From NCBI GenBank assembly GCA_002500745.1, contig DLST01000011.1, forward strand, positions 124,001-188,000: 64,000 bases of DNA. Reading direction: 5' to 3'. The position numbers and the translations under genes were made by a program. Origin of the DNA: Sphingobacterium sp. UBA7855 (lineage in GTDB: Bacteria; Bacteroidota; Bacteroidia; Sphingobacteriales; Sphingobacteriaceae). The notes beneath the pieces are model-generated. The model had not been told where the DNA came from, made no database searches, and was given only the letters and a program-made list of their open reading frames with translations. Shown piece after piece: positions 1-7,954 of the stretch (the stretch's first letter is position 1; each line of letters starts with the position of its first letter).

Positions 1-105
1 TCTGCGATAGATTAGTTCCAACTGTTCATCCGACAAAGATTTCTGCTGAATACCTTTTGCCTGACTGTCTTTCAGAATGGCAATATCCGCACTATTGAGT
101 TGCAT
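1..105 (-). CDS. Partial protein, N-terminus only (possible acyl-CoA dehydrogenase family)
   Basis: This is the first 35 codons of a minus-strand gene that runs off the left edge. The start codon at 103-105 lies inside the last codons of the PnuC-like gene (14 bp overlap), so the two are probably translationally coupled. The visible peptide starts MQLNSADIAILKDSQAK and contains LSDEQLELIYR. It resembles the N-terminus of Bacteroidota acyl-CoA dehydrogenase-like proteins, but this is recollection and too little is present to assign a function. Confidence 0.55.
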   Translation of the reverse strand, partial: MQLNSADIAILKDSQAKGIQQKSLSDEQLELIYRR

Positions 106-709
106 ATCTCTCTTCACGTATTATTTTCCTCCAATTTAAATATCCACTAAATGCCATCACAAATAAAAACAAAGTCAGTCCGGAATAGAGAAACAATCCT
201 TTATGGATCAATAATGGAATGGCCATTAGATTGCTAATATTCAACAGTATCCAATTTTCTATTTTGCGTTTTGCCAACAACCACATTCCTGCCCAAGCGG
301 TGCAGGAAACGGCGGAATCCCATAGTGGAACATCGGAGTCTGTTAAATGCACCAATCCAAAATAGAACAACAAAAAACCAGCGGTGCAGATAAAGCATAC
401 TATCCACCAATCTTTCTTTTCACAACGTGTGATCGGCGTAGCAGCGTCACTGCTATATTTCCAATACATCCAGCCGTAAATGCTCATGACTAAATAATAC
501 AGGTGCAGCAATATTTCAGCATACAGTTTTGCGTGAAATAATACATATACGGATATCAGTATACCTATAATGCCAAAAATATAATGGATTGATTTATTTT
601 GCCGTGAAAACCAGACTTGCAAAATGCCGAAAGAAACACCTAGCCATTCTGCCACTGTGGCTTGTTGCATCTGTTTTATCAAAGCTTCGATCATGGATTC
701 GGGAGTCAT
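92..709 (-). CDS. pnuT: PnuC-family transporter, probable thiamine transporter PnuT
   Basis: A 205-residue hydrophobic protein with about seven membrane segments. It carries the tryptophan-rich YGWMYWKY stretch at about residues 78-85 that typifies PnuC-family facilitators. PnuC proteins import nicotinamide riboside, while PnuT relatives import thiamine. The TPP riboswitch just upstream on the same strand argues for thiamine. The first ATG is at 709; a second Met at residue 6 is a possible alternative start. Import through this family is by facilitated diffusion with intracellular phosphorylation trapping the substrate. The kinase is not visible here and could lie outside the window. The substrate assignment is inferred from the riboswitch, the family from the sequence. 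Confidence 0.85.
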   Translation of the reverse strand: MTPESMIEALIKQMQQATVAEWLGVSFGILQVWFSRQNKSIHYIFGIIGILISVYVLFHAKLYAEILLHLYYLVMSIYGWMYWKYSSDAATPITRCEKKDWWIVCFICTAGFLLFYFGLVHLTDSDVPLWDSAVSCTAWAGMWLLAKRKIENWILLNISNLMAIPLLIHKGLFLYSGLTLFLFVMAFSGYLNWRKIIREERYATQ

Positions 710-782
710 TCGAATTGTTTATTAGTGCGTGCGATCTTATAATAAACCTTCGGGGAGAAAACAGCTGTTTTTATTGAAATTA

Positions 783-906
783 AATCCCTACGCCAGCATT
801 ACCTGGATCAGGTATATAAAAGCGATTGTACAAAGAGGAACAATCGCTTTTATTGGGTATAATCTCAGCCTAGAACGGCAGAAGCCGTTCGAAGCACCCC
901 TCAAGT
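783..906 (-). promoter_or_regulatory. TPP (thi-box) riboswitch
   Basis: Read on the minus strand, the segment contains the thi-box hallmarks in order: GAGGGGTGC, then GGCTGAGATTATACCC, an inserted strong hairpin (AAAGCGATTGT pairing with ACAATCGCTTT), then ACCTGATCCAGG and TAATGCTGGCGTAGGGA. These are the pyrimidine- and pyrophosphate-sensing elements of the TPP aptamer. It precedes the PnuC-like gene by about 75 nt, so thiamine diphosphate is expected to repress that gene. The aptamer begins only about 20 nt after the mqo stop codon, leaving little room for a separate promoter. Confidence 0.95.
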
Positions 907-926
907 ATATTGTTGGTCGGGCCTGA

Positions 927-2426
927 TTAATCGATAGCGATTAATTTCAACGCTTTGTGTGTGCGTATACGTGTTTCTTTACAAAGCTGTGCGTCGTCGT
1001 TCAATGATTTCCCGTGTGATGGTATCATCTCACGTAACTTCTTCCTGTATTCATCTGATTTAGCACGTTCAGGGAAACATTTCTTCAGCAAGCTGATCAT
1101 GATCGCGACAGAGGTAGAAGCGCCAGGAGAAGCACCCAATAACGCGGCAATAGAACCATCTGAACTAGAGACGACCTCTGTTCCAAATTCCAAAATCCCA
1201 CCTCTCTTTTCATCTTTCTTGATCACCTGAACCCGTTGTCCCGCCTTCTCAATAACCCAGTCCTCCAATTTTGCTGTGGGCATAAATTGTTTCAATGACT
1301 CCAGTTTATCTTTCGGAGATTTCATGACTTCTGTGATCAAATACTTGGTCAAGGGCAAATTATCAAGTCCGGCAGATAGCATCGGACGGATATTCGACAA
1401 CTTGATCGAAGCAGGTAGATCGAAATAAGAACCCTGTTTGAGGAATTTTGTGGAAAAACCCGCATAAGGACCAAATAACAAAGCTTGTTTGCCATCAATA
1501 TAACGCGTATCTAAGTGCGGTACAGACATCGGTGGAGCGCCCACAGAAGCTTTGCCGTACACTTTGGCGTGATGTGCTTTAATAATCTCATCATTCACAC
1601 AACGTAGCCATTGGCCTCCTACCGGAAAGCCACCATAGCCTTTTGCTTCTGGTATTCCGGATTTTTCCAACAACAGCAAGGAGTGTCCACCAGCACCAAT
1701 AAATACAAATTTCGCTTTGATTTCTCTCTTTACTCCTGTTTTTAAATCTTTGACCTCCACTTCCCAACGACCATCATCTTCACGTTCAATGTCAATGACT
1801 TCATGGTTTAGCGAAATGGATATATTTTCTTTATTTGCAAGATTAGTGATCAAATCACGTGTCAATGAGCCAAAATTGACATCTGTACCAAGATCCATTT
1901 TCGTTGCAGCAATCTTTTCATTTTTATCACGCCCCTCCATCATCAATGGAATCCATGATTTCAGCAACTCAGCATCTTCAGTATACTCCATTCCCTTAAA
2001 CAAGTTTTGGGTGGTTAACGTTTCCCATCTTGTTTTTAGAAATTTAGCATCTTTTTCACCAAAAACTGCACTTAGGTGTGGAATACTACGGATAAAATTT
2101 TCAGGTTGGGTAATGACGCCTTTATCAACGAGGTAGGACCAAAACTGCTTAGATACCTCAAATTGCTCAGCAATTTTCACTGCTTTATCAATCTTTACAG
2201 AACCATCTTTCTGTTCGGGTGTATAATTTAGCTCGCATAAGGCAGAGTGACCCGTGCCAGCATTATTCCAAGCGTCTGAACTTTCAGCAGCCACAACATC
2301 CAAACGCTCAAGAATTTCAATATTAACGTCTGGGCTTAATTCATTGATTAGAGTACCCAAAGTAGCACTCATAATACCGGCGCCGATTAGAACAACGTCA
2401 ACTTCTTTATTTGATTTTTTGCTCAT
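927..2426 (-). CDS. mqo: Malate:quinone oxidoreductase
   Basis: A 499-residue FAD-dependent membrane-associated enzyme that oxidises L-malate to oxaloacetate and passes electrons to the quinone pool. It bypasses NAD-linked malate dehydrogenase in the citric acid cycle. The N-terminus has the FAD-binding motif VVLIGAGIMSATLG (residues about 11-24), followed by the family-typical AESSDAWNNAGTGHSALCELNYTP segment, split here only by description. The length is normal for Mqo. A minus-strand promoter lies directly upstream. The stop codon is followed within about 20 nt by the TPP riboswitch of the next gene. Confidence 0.97.
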   Translation of the reverse strand: MSKKSNKEVDVVLIGAGIMSATLGTLINELSPDVNIEILERLDVVAAESSDAWNNAGTGHSALCELNYTPEQKDGSVKIDKAVKIAEQFEVSKQFWSYLVDKGVITQPENFIRSIPHLSAVFGEKDAKFLKTRWETLTTQNLFKGMEYTEDAELLKSWIPLMMEGRDKNEKIAATKMDLGTDVNFGSLTRDLITNLANKENISISLNHEVIDIEREDDGRWEVEVKDLKTGVKREIKAKFVFIGAGGHSLLLLEKSGIPEAKGYGGFPVGGQWLRCVNDEIIKAHHAKVYGKASVGAPPMSVPHLDTRYIDGKQALLFGPYAGFSTKFLKQGSYFDLPASIKLSNIRPMLSAGLDNLPLTKYLITEVMKSPKDKLESLKQFMPTAKLEDWVIEKAGQRVQVIKKDEKRGGILEFGTEVVSSSDGSIAALLGASPGASTSVAIMISLLKKCFPERAKSDEYRKKLREMIPSHGKSLNDDAQLCKETRIRTHKALKLIAID

Positions 2427-2442
2427 GTTTTTGTGATTGATG

Positions 2443-2474
2443 CAAATTTAATATAGTTTTTGATAAACGTCCAA
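2443..2474 (-). promoter_or_regulatory. Bacteroidota-type promoter of mqo
   Basis: On the minus strand, TTG (2474-2472), a 21-nt spacer and TAAATTTG (2450-2443) match the Bacteroidota consensus TTTG-N19..21-TAnnTTTG. The predicted transcript starts about 10 nt before the mqo ATG, giving a very short leader. Confidence 0.6.
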
Positions 2475-2671
2475 GTCTTTTGTCAAAAAACTGTACTTTT
2501 TAGAGGCACTTATTCAAAAATACCATGGATTTATTAAAATTATATAAAGTGAGTAAACGCTTACTGCTAAACACGAAATCCGTTTGCTAGAAAAATAAAA
2601 AGCAACGCCTTTGTAAACATCCGCAGCTGGCATCATGTTCTGCTAATTTAAAACCTTATTTATCGAAAGAT
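2475..2671. other. AT-rich intergenic stretch between mqo and the structured RNA
   Basis: No open reading frame of note, repeat or RNA gene was recognised here. It separates the divergent mqo and fabG sides. Confidence 0.5.
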
Positions 2672-2702
2672 TTTGTGTTATAATATAGTTTTAACATTTT
2701 TG
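2672..2702 (+). promoter_or_regulatory. Candidate promoter for the structured RNA / fabG leader
   Basis: TTTG at 2672-2675, a 19-nt spacer and CATTTTTG at 2695-2702 fit the Bacteroidota promoter, with C replacing the first T of the -7 element. Transcription would start near 2708 and run into the folded region. Confidence 0.35.
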
Positions 2703-2746
2703 CAAAATGTCTATAGACGACAGCGATAAAAAATAAAAAAAAGAAT

Positions 2747-2863
2747 CGTTGTGGCATAGCTAGATGGCGGCCGAAGGAATTGAGCACGTTTGGTATTGAT
2801 CTCCATAATGAGTGAGATGAGCAACGCAGCAGGAAGTCGGGACGATGGCTCTATGTCGTATCG
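2747..2863 (+). ncRNA. Structured RNA candidate with 6S-like architecture
   Basis: A 13-position closing helix joins CGTTGTGGCATAG (2747-2759) to CTATGTCGTATCG (2851-2863), with one T-T mismatch and several G-U pairs. Inside, GC.CGTT (2784-2790) pairs with AACG..GC (2823-2830), and ATCTC (2799-2803) pairs with GAGAT (2814-2818) as the apical hairpin. Between closing and apical helices are opposed unpaired strands of about 24 and 20 nt. A closing stem, a large central bubble and a terminal stem is the layout of 6S RNA, and a Bacteroidota class (6S-Flavo) of about this size is known. The identity is inferred from shape only. It could instead be a leader element of fabG, whose start is 30 nt downstream. 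Confidence 0.5.
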
Positions 2864-2893
2864 TAAATAATTAAAGATAAATAACTTATACAG

Positions 2894-3637
2894 ATGAAAA
2901 TACTCGAAGGAAAAATCGCTTTAATAACAGGAGCATCGAAAGGAATCGGAAGGAAAATTGCAGAAGTTTTTGCACAACATGGTGCTAACGTCGCTTTCAC
3001 CTATCTTTCTTCTGTCGAAAAAGGACAGGCGTTAGAACAGGAGCTTCAGGCTTTCGGTACGAAAGTAATCGGCTATCGTTCTGATGCTTCAAAATTTGAA
3101 GAAGCAGAACAATTAGTCAACTCCATTGTTGCCGATTTCGGCGGACTGGATATTGTCGTAAACAATGCCGGTATCACAAAAGACGGCTTATTGATGCGTA
3201 TGACTGAAGAAAATTGGGACGATGTCTTAAATGTCAATCTAAAATCGGTCTTTAACGTGACCAAGGCAGCTTCAAAAATTATGATGAAAAACCGCAAAGG
3301 TTCATTTATTAATATGTCTTCCGTAGTGGGTGTTCAGGGAAATGCTGGTCAGGCGAATTACGCTGCGTCAAAAGCAGGTATTATCGGATTTACAAAATCT
3401 GTCGCAAAAGAATTAGGTTCGCGAAATATCCGTGCGAACGTGGTTGCTCCAGGTTTTATACGGACGGAAATGACGGATGTATTGGATCCGAAAGTTGTTG
3501 CCGGATGGGAAGCAGGAATTCCGTTGAAACGTGCTGGACAGCCGGAAGATGTTGCTAATGCCTGTCTTTACTTAGCATCAGATTTATCGGCATACGTAAC
3601 CGGTCAGGTCCTTCCTGTTGACGGCGGTATGCTATAA
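2894..3637 (+). CDS. fabG: 3-oxoacyl-[acyl-carrier-protein] reductase
   Basis: A 247-residue short-chain dehydrogenase that reduces 3-oxoacyl-ACP to 3-hydroxyacyl-ACP with NADPH in fatty acid elongation. The nucleotide-binding TGASKGIGRKIAEVF lies near residues 13-27, NNAG near 89, catalytic Ser in INMSSVVG near 140, and YAASKAG with catalytic Tyr and Lys near 153-157. The C-terminal VTGQVLPVDGGML is typical of FabG. Length and motifs match FabG rather than a generic SDR. It is followed by an intrinsic terminator, so it appears to be monocistronic downstream of the structured RNA. Confidence 0.92.
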   Translation: MKILEGKIALITGASKGIGRKIAEVFAQHGANVAFTYLSSVEKGQALEQELQAFGTKVIGYRSDASKFEEAEQLVNSIVADFGGLDIVVNNAGITKDGLLMRMTEENWDDVLNVNLKSVFNVTKAASKIMMKNRKGSFINMSSVVGVQGNAGQANYAASKAGIIGFTKSVAKELGSRNIRANVVAPGFIRTEMTDVLDPKVVAGWEAGIPLKRAGQPEDVANACLYLASDLSAYVTGQVLPVDGGML

Positions 3638-3642
3638 AATTG

Positions 3643-3685
3643 AACAAGCTCAGATGCTTTTTTTAAAATTGGATCTGAGCTTGTT
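3643..3685 (+). terminator. Stem-loop terminator after fabG
   Basis: Perfect 13-bp inverted repeat, AACAAGCTCAGAT (3643-3655) and ATCTGAGCTTGTT (3673-3685), around a 17-nt T-rich loop, six bases after the fabG stop codon. The run of T lies in the loop rather than after the stem, so the exact termination mechanism is uncertain. Confidence 0.6.
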
Positions 3686-3857
3686 AGACGATTTGTAGGA
3701 CATGCGTTTTCCTATAGTACACAATTGAATAAGTGCACTGCAGCTTAGTCCGAAGAATAATTACCTACACTGCTCATCGGCTATGCTATCATTCAATATC
3801 ACTACGCTTTCGATAAAACTGAAACAATAAGACCTGTTAATGTTTCTAAATTTTAAT

Positions 3858-3865
3858 TAATTTTG
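3858..3865 (+). promoter_or_regulatory. -7 element TAATTTTG of the LuxE-like gene
   Basis: A perfect TAnnTTTG element 21 nt before the ATG at 3887. It overlaps the upstream TTG codon that would otherwise extend the reading frame, so translation must start at the ATG. No clear -33 element is visible. Confidence 0.5.
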
Positions 3866-3886
3866 TCTATCAAATTTTTAAATGCT

Positions 3887-4867
3887 ATGACGAATTGGAA
3901 GGATTTTTTTGAGATTAAAACCGAGGACGATTTTAATCAGCAGTGTTTAGAGATCTACCAATTCCAAAGCCAGCATTGTAAAATTTATCGGGACTATATC
4001 CGCATCCTGGGAAAGGATAAGGCCCCCATTGAACACTATACGCAGATTCCTTTCCTGCCCATTGAATTTTTCAAAACCCAGCAGGTTATCACCGAAGGAA
4101 TGGAGGCTGAAATAGTCTTTTCCAGCTCCGGTACAACGGGAATGATTACTTCAAAACATTATGTAGCCGACCTCAATATCTATGAGCGTACCTTTCGTGG
4201 GATCTTCGAAGATTTCTACGGCCCTTTGAGCAATATTGCCGTACTCGCGCTTCTCCCATCCTACTTGGAGAGAAGTGGATCTTCTTTGATATATATGGTT
4301 GACGATCTTATGGAACAAAGTGACCAACCTGAAAGCAATTACTTTCTGTATAACCATCAAGAGCTATACAAAACCCTTGTACAGCTCAAAAATAAGGGGA
4401 CGAAGACGATTCTCTTTGGAGTAACGTATGCGCTTCTCGATTTTATCGAACAATATGCCTTCGATTTTCCAGAATTAATCATTATGGAAACAGGAGGAAT
4501 GAAAGGAAAGCGCAAGGAAATGGTCAAAGAAGAAATCCATCAGCTTCTTGAAAAAGCGTTTGGTGTGGTCGGAATTCACTCTGAATATGGAATGACGGAA
4601 CTGCTATCTCAGGGCTATTCCTCTGGTCAAGGAATTTTTCAGCTACCAAAATGGATGAAAATACTGATCCGGGATACGAATGATCCACTGAGTTTGATTG
4701 ATTCAAATAAATCTGGAGGAATTAATGTTATCGATCTAGCGAATCGTTATTCCTGTTCGTTTATCGCAACACAGGATCTAGGGAAAGTACATGCGAATGG
4801 ATCCTTTGAAATATTGGGCCGCTTTGACCAAAGTGATATACGGGGTTGCAACTTGCTGGTTCAATAA
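3887..4867 (+). CDS. LuxE-like acyl-protein synthetase / acyl-activating enzyme
   Basis: A 326-residue protein of the LuxE/PaaK-like adenylate-forming superfamily. The phosphate-binding signature SSSGTTG is near residue 86, and HSEYGMTELLSQGY near residue 228 corresponds to the second adenylate-enzyme core motif. LuxE activates a fatty acid as acyl-AMP and transfers it to its own cysteine. No luxC or luxD partner is present, so bioluminescence is not implied. Many Bacteroidota carry a lone copy of unknown role, possibly in acyl transfer for lipid or polyketide products. The reading frame extends upstream to a TTG at 3863, but a promoter element overlaps it, so the ATG is preferred. Confidence 0.75.
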   Translation: MTNWKDFFEIKTEDDFNQQCLEIYQFQSQHCKIYRDYIRILGKDKAPIEHYTQIPFLPIEFFKTQQVITEGMEAEIVFSSSGTTGMITSKHYVADLNIYERTFRGIFEDFYGPLSNIAVLALLPSYLERSGSSLIYMVDDLMEQSDQPESNYFLYNHQELYKTLVQLKNKGTKTILFGVTYALLDFIEQYAFDFPELIIMETGGMKGKRKEMVKEEIHQLLEKAFGVVGIHSEYGMTELLSQGYSSGQGIFQLPKWMKILIRDTNDPLSLIDSNKSGGINVIDLANRYSCSFIATQDLGKVHANGSFEILGRFDQSDIRGCNLLVQ

Positions 4868-4921
4868 GGATTTAAAAAAGAGTATAAGATAGCATTGTAC
4901 CCGATTGCCGGTACTTAAATA

Positions 4922-4960
4922 AAAAAAACACTTGATCACGTTGTGCTCAAGTGTTTTTTT
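4922..4960. terminator. Bidirectional terminator
   Basis: AAAAAAACACTTGA (4922-4935) and TCAAGTGTTTTTTT (4947-4960) form a perfect 14-bp inverted repeat with an 11-nt loop. It has a T run on either strand and sits between the convergent LuxE-like and metalloprotease genes. Confidence 0.9.
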
Positions 4961-4978
4961 ATTGCATTAAAATCAACC

Positions 4979-5848
4979 TTATTTCAGGCTTGGGTCCTCA
5001 AAAGTGTTACCCGATCGCATATCCCCAGAATCATATCCTTTTTTAAACCAGGCCATTCGCTGTGCAGATGTTCCATGGGTGAATGATTCGGGTACAGCAT
5101 AACCCTGTGCTTCTGTTTGCAGCTTATCATCGCCGACCGCCTCAGCCGCTTTCATGCCATCCATAATATCGTTATAATCAATTTTTATATCGGTATACTC
5201 GTTGAGATAATGTGCCCATACGCCTGCATAAAAGTCCGCCTGTAGTTCGGTCATGACAGAGATTTTATTATTTTCCCGCTCACTAAGCTTAGCGCGTGCT
5301 GCATTGGTTTGGGGTAACAGTCCAACCAACTGCTGAATATGATGTCCAACCTCATGTGCTATCACATAAGCCATCGCGAATTCTCCTTTTGCGCCAAATT
5401 TATCTGACAACTCTTTACTAAAGCTTAAATCGAGGTAAATTTTTTGATCACCAGGACAATAGAATGGGCCATAAGACGCTTGTCCCATACCACAACCGTC
5501 TGTTTGCGTGCCACCATCGTAAAATACGAGTGTTGTTGGTGTATAGTTTTTCTGCATTTGTTCTTTAAATAGCTTTGTCCAGACATCTTCGGTGCTTTGG
5601 AGCACAGTCAATGAAAACTCTGTTAGCCTTTTTTCTTCAGGATTTAACTCACGCGGCTGCCCCGACTGTTCGGTCTGCGCCCCCATATTTTGGGCTTGTT
5701 GTAAGAGTTGCGTCGGATCTCCTCCCATCAGAAATCCTATCACTAAAACAATAATTCCCCCTATTCCTCCTAATGCTATTTTTCCACCCCCCGACATCCC
5801 CCTGCGGTCTTCAAAATTACCACTTTGTTTTCCACCTTGCCATTTCAT
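4979..5848 (-). CDS. Neutral zinc metallopeptidase, YpfJ/KPN_02809 family
   Basis: A 289-residue protein with a glycine-rich cytoplasmic N-terminus, one membrane segment (about residues 23-41) and a large extracytoplasmic domain. The zinc motif AHEVGHH (HExxH) is near residue 165, and downstream ELQADFYAGVWAHY supplies the likely third ligand region. The GCGMGQASYGPFYCPGDQKIYLDLSF block is a family hallmark, written here as one motif region near residues 118-143. The family is annotated as a putative neutral zinc metallopeptidase with unknown substrates. It is convergent with the LuxE-like gene and probably transcribed alone. Confidence 0.85.
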   Translation of the reverse strand: MKWQGGKQSGNFEDRRGMSGGGKIALGGIGGIIVLVIGFLMGGDPTQLLQQAQNMGAQTEQSGQPRELNPEEKRLTEFSLTVLQSTEDVWTKLFKEQMQKNYTPTTLVFYDGGTQTDGCGMGQASYGPFYCPGDQKIYLDLSFSKELSDKFGAKGEFAMAYVIAHEVGHHIQQLVGLLPQTNAARAKLSERENNKISVMTELQADFYAGVWAHYLNEYTDIKIDYNDIMDGMKAAEAVGDDKLQTEAQGYAVPESFTHGTSAQRMAWFKKGYDSGDMRSGNTFEDPSLK

Positions 5849-6080
5849 AGTATTGCCAAATTATAGTTAATATTCGTTTCCAAAGCTGGACTAATACAAA
5901 ATCAATACCAACGTTCTAGATACAGAGGTTTTATTTTAAGAAAAAAATTGTAACGCATTTTGCAGGCCAACATTTTTTAGGTCCATAAATTCACCGCTAT
6001 CGAAAGATGTTCATCATCCAAAGTAATGCATTAAAATAGCACTAGAGGCGGCAAAATTAGTAAAGTTGTGATATTGGTCA

Positions 6081-6111
6081 TTGTGTGTCAGAACAAATTT
6101 GGCTAAGTTTG
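6081..6111 (+). promoter_or_regulatory. Promoter of the PhnA-domain gene
   Basis: TTG (6081-6083), a 20-nt spacer and TAAGTTTG (6104-6111) match the Bacteroidota promoter. It lies inside the longest possible reading frame (GTG at 6085), so the true start must be the ATG at 6130. Confidence 0.6.
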
Positions 6112-6129
6112 GACTTTCAAAAAATAGAT

Positions 6130-6711
6130 ATGAAGTTAGAAGAACAATTACAGGCGAGAGCTGGTGGAAAATGTGAATTAACGGGCAATGAATTGACATT
6201 AGTTGCCTATACACTACCTCCAGAAATAACGGCAAATTTGGACAATACCTTACTGATTTCAGAAAAATTAGTCAACCAGCTCAATAAAACAGAACAATTA
6301 AATCCCGAAGACTGGAAATTTCTTCCAAATGCGATGTGGTCTGAAAATGCGGCTGTACAAATTGTATGTTGGCGGATGTTAAGCCGTTTAAAAAATGAAG
6401 GCTGGGCATCGGAAGCATTGGATATTTTATATTTGGATGACGAAACGTTAGCTGAAGCTAAAAAAACCGGCGACCACGAAAATGACGGCTATGTTTCCTT
6501 TCATGAAGATAGCATTGGTCAAAGACTCTTTGAAGGTGACACGGTTGTATTAACAAAAACACTCGACGTAAAGGGCTCTTCTCTCAAAGCCACGTTAGGT
6601 ACAGTTGTGAAGAATATCAGACTGGTAGCCAACAATATCGAGCAGATTGAAGGAAAGATTGAAGGTCAGACGATCGTTATTTTAACCAAATATCTCCGTA
6701 AGCAAAACTAA
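6130..6711 (+). CDS. PhnA-domain protein
   Basis: A 193-residue protein. Its C-terminal third (EGDTVVLTKTLDVKGSS, GTVVKNIRLV) matches the PhnA domain, a small beta-barrel-like fold. Despite its name, E. coli PhnA is not needed for phosphonate breakdown and its function is uncertain; it should not be called a phosphonoacetate hydrolase. The N-terminus MKLEEQLQARAGGKCELTG resembles the region that holds a zinc ribbon in longer relatives, but only one Cys (KCEL) is present near residue 15, with another in VCWRM. The start is set by the promoter at 6081-6111. Confidence 0.8.
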   Translation: MKLEEQLQARAGGKCELTGNELTLVAYTLPPEITANLDNTLLISEKLVNQLNKTEQLNPEDWKFLPNAMWSENAAVQIVCWRMLSRLKNEGWASEALDILYLDDETLAEAKKTGDHENDGYVSFHEDSIGQRLFEGDTVVLTKTLDVKGSSLKATLGTVVKNIRLVANNIEQIEGKIEGQTIVILTKYLRKQN

Positions 6712-6735
6712 GTATCGCCACTTTCAAAAGCGAAA

Positions 6736-6773
6736 GGCTTAAAAAGAGTGGAGTAACCCGCTCTTTTTAAGCC
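6736..6773 (+). terminator. Terminator after the PhnA-domain gene
   Basis: Perfect 13-bp stem GGCTTAAAAAGAG (6736-6748) / CTCTTTTTAAGCC (6761-6773) with a 12-nt loop, followed by TTCTTATTTTTT. It lies between convergent genes and could serve both. Confidence 0.85.
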
Positions 6774-6796
6774 TTCTTATTTTTTAACTATTTTCA

Positions 6797-7720
6797 TCAT
6801 CTGGGATAATTCCGCACAAACTCAAAGTGATAGTTTGGATGTTGTTTTAGGCTATCGATTAAATCTGATAAAAGTCGCTGCCCTTTTTTAGTCTGGTACA
6901 TATTATCATGTGTCAACAGTACCACATTGTTTTTCGTATACGACGTTCCTTTACGAAGTAGATTCTTCATTTGGGTATATAATTGATTTACGGACAGGTC
7001 TGGCTTTCCCGTCACACCATTAATTTTCCATTCACAATCCCAACCAATGACCTTATAACCATTCTGATGTAGTAATTCGGCTGTCGACCCCCCTGTTTTT
7101 AAATCAACTTTCTTACGGTCTCCGATATACCAGATATTCCTTCCCGGCAATCGCACGATTTTATGCTCGAGCCCCAAGGATTGCTCAGCAAGTTCAAAAT
7201 CCTCAAAAGCAGCCTGCGGATTGGAATAAAATACAGTATACTTGTCATGTGCGTGCCAAAAGCTATGGTTATAACAATCAACTAAAGGATTACGCTTGTA
7301 ACGTTCGGTATAGCTGTGCAACTTCTTACTCATTTTATCATGATGACCGATCAGAAAAGTATTGATTTTAATACCTTTTGCAGTTGCAATGGAATCAAGA
7401 TACTGACTTCCATTCAGAGGCCCATCGTCAAAAGTAAGATATATATAACGCGGAGAAACAGTATCGGTCAATAATACAGTTGTATCCTTGGCGCTTTTAA
7501 AGGGCTTATCTTCCTCTATTTTATTCAGGGTGTCTTTTTGTAAAGAATCTACGCTACTGACCGAGTCCTGCACTGTAACTAAACTATCTTTTACGGCCGG
7601 GATGGAATCATCCGGAGTACCACCATTTTTAACCTTGCTCTCCCCACCTTGATTACAGGCATATAACCCTAAACTAACAATCCCTACCCATACCGCACCG
7701 AAACGAATCCCTTTTCTCAT
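6797..7720 (-). CDS. Polysaccharide deacetylase lipoprotein (NodB domain)
   Basis: A 307-residue predicted lipoprotein: MRKGIRFG n-region, hydrophobic core and lipobox LYAC near residue 22. A Ser/Thr/Asp-rich linker of about 65 residues follows, then a NodB carbohydrate esterase 4 domain. Catalytic motif 1 is YLTFDDGPL near residue 96, and motif 2 is HSFWH (HSxxH metal ligands) near residue 150. The family removes acetyl groups from peptidoglycan, chitin or exopolysaccharide; the substrate here is unknown. The frame reaches an ATG at 7741, but starting at 7720 gives a proper lipoprotein signal. Convergent with the PhnA-domain gene. Confidence 0.82.
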   Translation of the reverse strand: MRKGIRFGAVWVGIVSLGLYACNQGGESKVKNGGTPDDSIPAVKDSLVTVQDSVSSVDSLQKDTLNKIEEDKPFKSAKDTTVLLTDTVSPRYIYLTFDDGPLNGSQYLDSIATAKGIKINTFLIGHHDKMSKKLHSYTERYKRNPLVDCYNHSFWHAHDKYTVFYSNPQAAFEDFELAEQSLGLEHKIVRLPGRNIWYIGDRKKVDLKTGGSTAELLHQNGYKVIGWDCEWKINGVTGKPDLSVNQLYTQMKNLLRKGTSYTKNNVVLLTHDNMYQTKKGQRLLSDLIDSLKQHPNYHFEFVRNYPR

Positions 7721-7867
7721 TACAAAAATTAACTTACACATTGCTATTGTTTCACAAACCTATGGTAGACACGACATGCAGCTCCGATAGATTTATTGTA
7801 GCGCAAAAATAAGATAATTTTTACGAATCAAGGTATTCTGTTTTTTAATTTATTTAGGAGTAAAAAA

Positions 7868-7899
7868 AAGAAGAATCTATGGCCTTATAGATTCTTCTT
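7868..7899. terminator. Stem-loop terminator
   Basis: AAGAAGAATCTAT (7868-7880) and ATAGATTCTTCTT (7887-7899) form a perfect 13-bp hairpin with a 6-nt loop. It lies beyond the 3' end of the minus-strand basic exported protein gene (stop at 7955), whose transcript reads through it into TTTTTTTA. Confidence 0.8.
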
Positions 7900-7954
7900 T
7901 ATACTTCAATTGAACGACGTACTCAATTAAACGATCGTATTTCAATGTAACGAA

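Noticed and set aside
92..709. Nicotinamide riboside transporter PnuC, linked to the NAD operon
   Set aside because: The family fits, but the TPP riboswitch points to thiamine as substrate.
729..926. Plus-strand reading frame between pnuT and mqo
   Set aside because: It is the antisense of the TPP riboswitch, whose conserved elements are all on the minus strand.
2747..2863. SRP (4.5S) RNA
   Set aside because: The invariant GGAAGGAAGCAGC-like apical motif is absent; only AGCAGGAAG is seen, in the wrong structural position.
3887..4867. Bioluminescence (lux) gene
   Set aside because: Only a LuxE-like protein is present; luxA, luxB, luxC and luxD are missing.
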